Source: Zoroaster sp. YZ-2022 (taxonomy: Eukaryota; Echinodermata; Asteroidea; Forcipulatida; Zoroasteridae). From it: 64,000 nucleotides of DNA. Shown here in pieces: positions 57,171 through 64,000 of the stretch. How positions within the stretch are numbered: position 1 is the stretch's first letter; the number at the start of each line of letters is the position of its first letter. Both the position numbers and the translations under genes were made by a program. The stretch lies in assembly GCA_029582265.1 (NCBI GenBank), contig JAQQFT010000023.1, forward strand, positions 3,373,071 through 3,437,070. The letters are read 5' to 3'. The notes under the pieces are model-generated. The model saw nothing but the letters and a program-made list of their open reading frames with translations. It had not been told where the DNA came from and searched no databases.

Positions 57171-57671
57171 ATCTTATCCCCCGATACTCCAAATTTGTGT
57201 CAGTAGATTACGTCTAAAAATGATCAATTTATCTTGCTATTAACAAGCACAGATTATAATCTGGTGGTCTGATTACATGGGTTAAAGGAATGGAGGAAGG
57301 AAAATAGTCCTTCCTCCATGTTTTAAGTGAGTGACATGTTATCGCTAGCAGCAAATTTACTTAATTCAACGGTCGTCGATCGTTTCATGAATAATCAAAT
57401 TGTTTCTGTATATCGTAACAGTCGTCGCAACATTCTAATTAGGCTATAACTATTTTATGTTCTTCTTTAAATTAAATGAACGACGAAAATATTTAACGAT
57501 GTGATTATGCGATTATGCATGGCCCCCCAGATTATAACGACTGACTGACTTAACAACACCAATTGTAATCCAGACTACCAGATTATAATCTGTGCTTGTT
57601 ATAGAAGATAAAATTTGATTTTTGGAGACGTTATATACGACAGAAATTTGAGTATCGGTGATCTTATATAA
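57171..57671. mobile_element. MITE with about 100-bp terminal inverted repeats
   Basis: The left arm at 57180-57281 (CCGATACTCCAAATTTGTGTC...AACAAGCACAGATTATAATC) is mirrored at 57556-57657 (GATTATAATCTGTGCTTGTT...CAGAAATTTGAGTATCGG). The interior is about 275 bp without coding capacity. Confidence 0.75.
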
Positions 57672-58697
57672 TTACGGGCCTTCGAAGGCCCCGCGTGATA
57701 AGCATATAACGTGTATACAAACGTCACAAAACATTATGTAACCATTTCATTATGCATTCAAGAACAAGTCTTTGAACACTTCAACATCAAATAATTATAA
57801 CAAATGGGCCACGAACGGAAGTAGATCGATAAACATGTCAAATGATTTTTGGTTGCATTAATTGGGCCCTTTTTATTTGGGATCCCAAGTACATTGCACA
57901 TTATGATTTTTAATTCAAATTTGTATACCATTTTCCTTTTGAAAATGGATACTTTATTTTCTACAAGGGTATAGAGGGGTTGGGTTGAAAAGTATAAACC
58001 ATAATTTTTTTTTCATTATTCTAGATCTTTGGGAATTTTCCCCTTTCCCCTAAAATAAGGTAATAGATAAAATTAGCCTAATTTTTAAATTTCCCACTTT
58101 TTAAGTGAAAAATTTTTAGTTCTAGTCTTTCAGTGTAAAGTTCCAGCGTTCATCGTTGGATGATTAGCCCTGCAAAATCAATCTGCTGCTTTGGACTGAA
58201 TTAAATTTAGTCCCTCCAACAAGAAGCTATACAGAATTTATAACAATCTGAATACGTGTACATAATATAGTTTATTTAATTGCACCCAAAATGGTTTTAT
58301 CAAACAGGAAAATAATTTGGGTGAATAGAAAAAATTTTAGCTCTTGCTAATCATTTCAGCTTGATTAAGCCTTACACGATACCGGTATACAGCATACTGT
58401 AAGCATAAACGTCTACATGAGATAGTCATAATGGTCTTCACATCACATAATGTAAATTATGAGTACATAATAAATAATTCATTTTTAATTCCAGTAAGGG
58501 CCCTTTTGAAGGGCAATAGTCTTGCTTATTGATGACTTTCAGTAATAATAAAACCTTTCACAGGTGATGCGAATTATTAATACAATAAAAAAAGCTATAA
58601 AGTGAACCGTTACTAAGGACAAGTTGATAAACAAACCGACAAGAGATATCATATTTTTCTGGCAAAGGCCTGGTAGTGTATTTGATAAACTTGTGGC
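57672..58697. other. Spacer, no supported gene
   Basis: AT-rich sequence with some homopolymer patches (57960-58120). No feature could be supported. Confidence 0.4.
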
Positions 58698-59081
58698 CCT
58701 GGAGGGACACACAAGACCTAATATTGACGTAAATTATGGAAAATTGCACGACTTTTGACGTCAAATTTCATGTCTGCGACCAGTTTTCCCCAAAGTTGCG
58801 AAATTTTACGTGAAATTTTATGTCTGCGACTTAACCCAATGGCTCTGAAAGGACACCCAAAAACTTATTCATGGAAGATTTATCGATTTTCTCGGTGCAA
58901 TTTGACGTCAATTATGTTTTGCGACTTTTCTCCGTCGCGAAAAATATTCACGGAAATTTGCGACCGAAAGTCGCAGACCGAATTTGACGTCAATTGCGAC
59001 CAGAGGAAAGTCGCAGAAAAACTTTACGTCAAATTTCCAGGAACTTGGGCGTCAATATTTAGGTCTTTTTGTCCCTACAGG
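58698..59081. mobile_element. Foldback MITE, 384 bp, built of GACGTCAAATTT blocks
   Basis: The ends CCTGGAGGGACACACAAGAC and the complement of GACC-rich TTTTTGTCCCTACAGG mirror each other (58698 on; up to 59081), both leading into AATATTGACG. The interior repeats TTTGACGTCAAATTT and TGCGACTTT motifs in both orientations. Confidence 0.75.
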
Positions 59082-59347
59082 TATTAAATCCATTGTTTGA
59101 GTAAAGGATTATTAGAGGTACATGCTGGCTGAGGTGTTACTTTAATTACATTCGTAAATTTTTGTGATGGACATCCATCATTCAATTCCGCCAGATTGGC
59201 TTCAGAGGATATGCCAGAAAAGCTCAGGCGAATTTGAATGTTTTTTGTGAGTATTTGTAAATTGATGCAAAATTTTGTTTAATTGTATGAAAGATTGCAT
59301 GCTTATTAATGAAAATTAAATGATCTTTTCACCCTCATTTCACCAGT

Positions 59348-59412
59348 TATTAACTCGTTTAAACGAGTTATTATCTCGTTTAAACGAGTTATTATCTCGT
59401 TTAAAAAGAGTT
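59348..59412. repeat. Tandem palindromes of CTCGTTTAAACGAG
   Basis: ACTCGTTTAAACGAGTTATT occurs twice in tandem plus a third broken copy (CTCGTTTAAAAAGAGTTAT). Each is a perfect or near-perfect 14-bp palindrome spaced by TTATTAT. Confidence 0.9.
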
Positions 59413-60599
59413 ATCTGTTTATGACATAATAATACACTGTGCTCACTATGATATTTTGTAAAATATCTCCAGAACGCTTTGTCTGTGATCACGCTTTGGA
59501 ACCCACTCATGCAAAATTAACAATAATGGGTTTTCATATTGTTCATGAAACTGTTTATTTGAACAGGTCAAATTAAATTGTGTTTTGGGGTTTGTTGTCA
59601 ACCTTAGTCATGTGACCACTCAATGCATTCTGGGAAATTAAAAATGAATTAAATATGACGCCATTAAGTTTAAATGCAATAATTGAATATTTTGTCTCAA
59701 AAAAATGATTTTTATATACATTTTGTTTCAGGTGCTAAACGATTTAAAAAAAATAGTCAAAAAAATATTCTCCAGTCTGAATTTGTAAAAGTTTAACAAT
59801 TCAGTTGATTCAAGAAATTTATTTTTCCGAACGAATACATTTTCAGTATTTAAAAACTGAAGCTTTCACATGGTTGTTTAATACATTGTATCTTGACTCC
59901 AGAGAGGGCAGATAATTTTGCCAATCAAGTATTCCAATTTGCTTTCTTTTAATGATGAGTTATGCCCAATTACTGATTGTATTAACTTACCATTTGTCCA
60001 TTGCATGGTAAAACATACAGAAACAACCAGTATTCCTAAAATCCAACCCATTCTGCAGTTTTTTTTCAGCATCAAGACAAAAATCTTCATCGATAAACTG
60101 AAATCAGAGTCGATCTCTGTCATACAGTAGGCCTACTGTTGTCACGTACAGCTTGATACTACCCACAATGTCCTCTGCTCATCTCTAAAAAGGCGCGCCA
60201 AAACAGTTGTTGATTCTGGTATATCCAGTATACGTGACAACCGTCAAGAGCGCGCTTTACTAAGACATCATTGACCAATCACAACGAAGCAATGAGGGAT
60301 ACACATGAATGCACAGTATTATTATTGAAATGATAATATTAAAAATTTGGGAAATTTACCAGGATGTTTTGGTATATAATTGTTCTCTTAAACTTAATTG
60401 ACGTAGTTTAGGGTAGTATCAAGCATGCCCGAAATTAAATGATATACTTTTTTGGATGAGGTGCTATCGATTCAAGAACAGTCAGACAACAGATCCCAGT
60501 CCGAATTCCCCAGTTCATCAATTCCACGTTAGATTACAGATATTGTTTGCTACCAGTTTAAAATTTCAATACAATGTGTGTATTTTTTCTGGTAGTCTG
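59413..60599. other. Spacer, no supported gene
   Basis: Overlapping antisense open frames at 59878-60130 have no supporting context. Nothing else could be identified. Confidence 0.4.
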
Positions 60600-61165
60600 T
60601 TTTAAAATGCTGGGGCAAAATACAATACAAACTGTCATACGTGAACAATCGTAACGCCAGATCGTGACGTGACGAGCATTAACAGCTCTATGAAATTGGC
60701 TCCTGGATATAGAGTCAACCAGCTCAATGTGACCAGCCTTTGTATGGTCACAATACAACCGTCATACGGTAGTGAACAATCGTAACCCCGATCGTGACAG
60801 TGTGCTGAGCATTCAGATCTATGAAATTGGCTCCTGGGCAAGAGTCAACCAGCCAATTTACCAGCCTTGTATGGTCACACAAACCTGTCATACGGGAAAA
60901 ATCGTAACGCCAGATCGTGACAGTGTGACTGTAGCATTAACAGATCTATGAAATTTGGGTCCTGGATATGAGTCAACCAGCCCAATGTGACCAGCCTTTT
61001 TAATTTTATGGTCACAATACAAACCGTCATACGTGAACAATCAACGCCAGATCGTGACAGTGTGACTGTAGCATTTAACAGCTTTTGAAATTAGCTCCTG
61101 GGAAAGAGGCAACCAGCTCAATGTGACCAGCCTTTTTATGGTCTCAATACAAACTGTTGCATGTT
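60600..61165. repeat. Tandem repeat, about 130-bp unit, 4-5 copies
   Basis: The unit carries ACAATACAAACCGTCATACG, GTGAACAATCGTAACGCCAG, ATCGTGACAGTGTGACTGTA, GCATTAACAGATCTATGAAA and AGTCAACCAGCTCAATGTGA with CCAGCCTTT. Starts lie near 60620, 60750, 60880 and 61010, with a partial copy from 61140. Copies differ by small indels. Confidence 0.9.
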
Positions 61166-62860
61166 GGCATGTGCTTTGATCAGACGTGCACGCTCTGTGT
61201 TATCAAATACATGGTTAAAGAGTTTCTAATGTGGCTTTTATCCTAGCGTGCGCATGGTAGTACAAACATTATTTTGCACGTCCGGTTCCAATATCTGTCT
61301 TAACGCTATGTAATTGAACCCAAATTCCTGATACGTTCAAAAGCCACGATTATTGGGGCCAGAAATTGAATAAGATTTTTGGGGCTTTTCAACACATATG
61401 TTAAAGGCAAGTCCCAAACCTTTTAATTTCTTGTGCAAATTCTTTAAAAAAAGGGTGATCAATGCATTTCCCAAAGGGCTTCTGATGATCGTTGGGGCCA
61501 ACACGTGCGAATTGAAGTGGCTGCGGTTTATGTTGGGAAATTTCGTCACAGTTACAACGGACAAGTAATGTTTCGGGCCATTGCGTACTGAAAATTTATA
61601 CACAGAGTGCAAGTTGGGCCCAGTTCTTAGTAGTGATGGACATTATAATTTATCCTTGTATAATAAAATTGTATCCATCTGTTATGCAGTTTTATATAGT
61701 TTTAAAAAAAAACAGGCCCCACTCAATATATGAAGACAATGAACGAGTTATTGTGCATTTAAGAATAATGTGCTTATTTATTTCAGTACTGAATTATATA
61801 CACTGATAATCATTAGGGGTAGCTATAATTAATTTAAAACTGTGAGGTGCACTCACTAAATGAAAAGTTATTCAGGCTGATCATATACTGTACACGACTG
61901 CACGTATCACATGATGTTTTTTCTGTGAATGCATAATTTTATATGAATATCAGACTGATTATAAGGTGTCTTGGTACTAGACCATTATTCTTTTTCACGT
62001 CTATAGTTCATTCAAGTTCAAACTGGTTGATACCAATTTGTATGTCTTTCATTGTCTTTGGGCGTTGAGATGCCCTTTTAATGCAAAATAAATTGTGTTC
62101 AGATGGTTATCACTTGAAGAATGGCTTGGCATTTGTAATTTTTTCACACTCAGCCAATTTAAGGTCTTTTGTTTATTTTAAGGTCTTCTGCTTATCAATT
62201 AACGCAATGGTTGGCCTGAACCGGCTCGCTTATACATTTTGATTGTATCGCATAATTTATATCAACAGTTGAATGGATTGTTTATACTCAACAGTCATCA
62301 ACAAGACTAGCGCTCCAGAAACTCATTACTGGAGGAATTTAATTATTTGTACCGTGGTGATGTGACAACCATTATGGCTATTTGTACTGTATACCATGCA
62401 GATGTTCTGATTGATGTATATTGGGAAAGCTCAATGAAATGAGAAGATTGGCAAAGAGCCAATTAATACTTTTCAGTTCGACGGCGGCGGAATGATTTTG
62501 AAAGTGGGGGGGTGCAAACCAAACCAGCCAACCAGCGATTGAAGGAACTCATATGGCGGGGTCTGAGGCTGCTTTGCACTCAGAAAGCTCTGTGTGAGCA
62601 TTTGTGTGCAAAAACTATACAGTGTAATTTTATTGAGTCAATTTTGGGAAATCTCTATCCACAAAATTAGCTGTTTTTAAAAGAAGGACCAGAATGTTCC
62701 ATAATGAATATTGATTGACAGAGTTACATGAGCAGGGAAAAACATTTGGCTAAAATCTATCGTGAAAATTAGGAATGGAATCAGGTGCAACACAGTATGA
62801 ATAATTATTAGAACTGTTGAAAATTAACCGCCAGCGCACTATCACATTAGTCATATTCAG
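61166..62860. other. Spacer, no supported gene
   Basis: AT-rich unique-looking sequence. No coding or repeat feature could be supported. Confidence 0.4.
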
Positions 62861-62869
62861 TACCTGCCG

Positions 62870-63050
62870 CCGGCAAGCAGCCCCAATGACCGCCGGACGG
62901 CAGCACAGCCTCACCGGCTGGCTGGCCAGCAGGACGGCAGCACAGCCTTACCGGCCGTCTGGCCGGCTGGACGGCACACAGCTCACCGGCTGGCTGGCCG
63001 GCAGGACGGCAGCACAGCCTCACCGCTGGCTGGCGGCTGGACGGCGTCAT
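62870..63050. repeat. GC-rich minisatellite, about 35-bp unit, 5 copies
   Basis: CACAGCCTCACCGGCTGGCT followed by GGCCGGCAGGACGGCAG recurs with partial units and indels. The short open frames on both strands here are products of the repeat. Confidence 0.88.
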
Positions 63051-64000
63051 GACTATACCCAAATTTTTTGACTGAAATCGGGGCTTGCTGATGTAACGGA
63101 AACCTTTAGTTTCTCAGTGACTGCGGACCAGGAATAAGCCTCGATTGTCAGATATATTGCCCGCTCTGGGGAAATGTGTTAATCTGCAATCAAAATAATG
63201 ATTTTTATGAAAAAATAGTTCGAAATATAATTTTATACAGACTTCAGCTGGACACGAAAGAAACGAATTTGGTAGTATTTTTGGGGACGTAAAAATCAGA
63301 TACCGAAAAACACCCAAGCCTATTTAAAATGCATGACAATAAAGAAACATGACTTACAAACTTTAATATTTGACATTTATTATCTGCTGATTATTGAGAA
63401 AAATTATGTAAAGTTAACTTTTAAACGAGAAGATTTTTTAAAACTAAAACTTTTCACTTAAAACGTGGAACTCAAATTTATCTATTTCTTTATTATTATT
63501 ATAATTATTAATTTGGGGAGGAACATTCCCATGGTATGGGAAAAAGGAAACATAACTTGGTGATCGTTTACAACCCCAACCCCTCCACCCACCTTGAGGA
63601 AATAGTTCCATTAAGATCCATATTCAAAAAAGGAAAGGGCATCAAACCAATTAAAACATAAAATATGCAAATTACTTGGTATCCAAACAAAAGGTTTAGT
63701 AGAGGTATATGCTGGCGTTTATTTTAAATCGGAAAAAAGGATATGGAACCCCTTGAGCTTAAAAATGTACCCTTTATCAACCCAACAACTTAGTTTGGTT
63801 AAGACTGTTTTTCTATTTTTTGATACACCGCCGCCTGCGGCACGACAACACGCCCGAACCGCATCACACGAACCGCACAATCAAAACCCTACAATCACAA
63901 ACCACTACCCCAAAAACCCGCTACAATCAGAACCCCAAATCAAAAAAATCACCATGAACGCAGAAATCTCCCCCCGAAAAGGGGGAAACCAACCATGCGT
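63051..64000. other. Window end, no supported gene
   Basis: AT-rich sequence leads to a CAAC/CACGAACCGC-type low-complexity stretch at 63830-63960 with homopolymer-like noise, similar in quality to 46-48 kb. No feature is supported. Confidence 0.4.

Noticed and set aside
62817..63071. Open frames on both strands across the GC-rich minisatellite
   Set aside because: Coding sense does not persist between copies and the frames simply follow the tandem repeat.

Overview
The window is animal nuclear DNA, not bacterial. It shows GT-AG spliced exons with phase-consistent joins, a tRNA-derived SINE, piggyBac and PIF/Harbinger transposon remnants, several foldback MITEs, long satellites and an exactly 500-base scaffold gap (41421-41920). 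The repeat mix and a RAG1-N-terminal-like fragment suggest a marine invertebrate, perhaps a deuterostome such as an echinoderm, hemichordate or amphioxus. That placement is inference. No rRNA, CRISPR or prokaryotic operon is present.

Layout. Positions 1-7457 hold one credible multi-exon gene on the plus strand (2333-6339; acidic N-terminus, coiled coil, conserved-looking basic C-terminus) and, divergently upstream, a candidate zinc-knuckle exon on the minus strand (1381-1486). Positions 7458-15514 are a GC-rich satellite whose roughly 430-570 bp units each contain a long hairpin. The array itself switches orientation near 10.55 kb, so it is a giant inverted repeat. A second, indel-ridden array of the same family (32601-36750) is bounded by its own terminal inverted repeats and looks like a transposed foldback element.

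The most interesting block is 16665-29840. A decayed reading frame at 16665-17459 resembles the N-terminal zinc-binding region of RAG1 (C-x2-C, HP-x2-IC, RING finger, then L-x2-L-x-V-x-C-x2-C). It stops where a 12.4-kb element begins. That element (17479-29840) has long terminal inverted repeats that themselves fold into hairpins and are rich in TGCACA. Inside it lie a TATA-box promoter, a plus-strand pseudogene of unknown family, a minus-strand pseudogene of a viral/Polinton-type family B DNA polymerase with Exo I, Exo II and motifs A, B and C still readable, and a minus-strand remnant with a basic domain, a poly-Asp run and a coding minisatellite. The arrangement suggests a dead, self-synthesising, hairpin-ended DNA element or integrated linear DNA virus relative. 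I see no integrase, packaging ATPase or capsid gene.

From 29.8 kb on there are almost only repeats: a double-headed tRNA-like SINE (about 31.02-31.57 kb), MITEs (37875-38064, 57171-57671, 58698-59081), a piggyBac transposase pseudogene with its TTAA target and 5' end (39296-41420, running into the gap), a 33-bp satellite (43.2-43.7 kb), and a 4.7-kb AT-rich satellite with higher-order structure (48680-53345). A 590-bp Harbinger deletion derivative with a transposase N-terminus lies at 54715-55306, followed by smaller tandem repeats to the end. The stretch 46-53 kb shows many homopolymer-like indels and is probably poorly polished assembly, so frames there should not be trusted.
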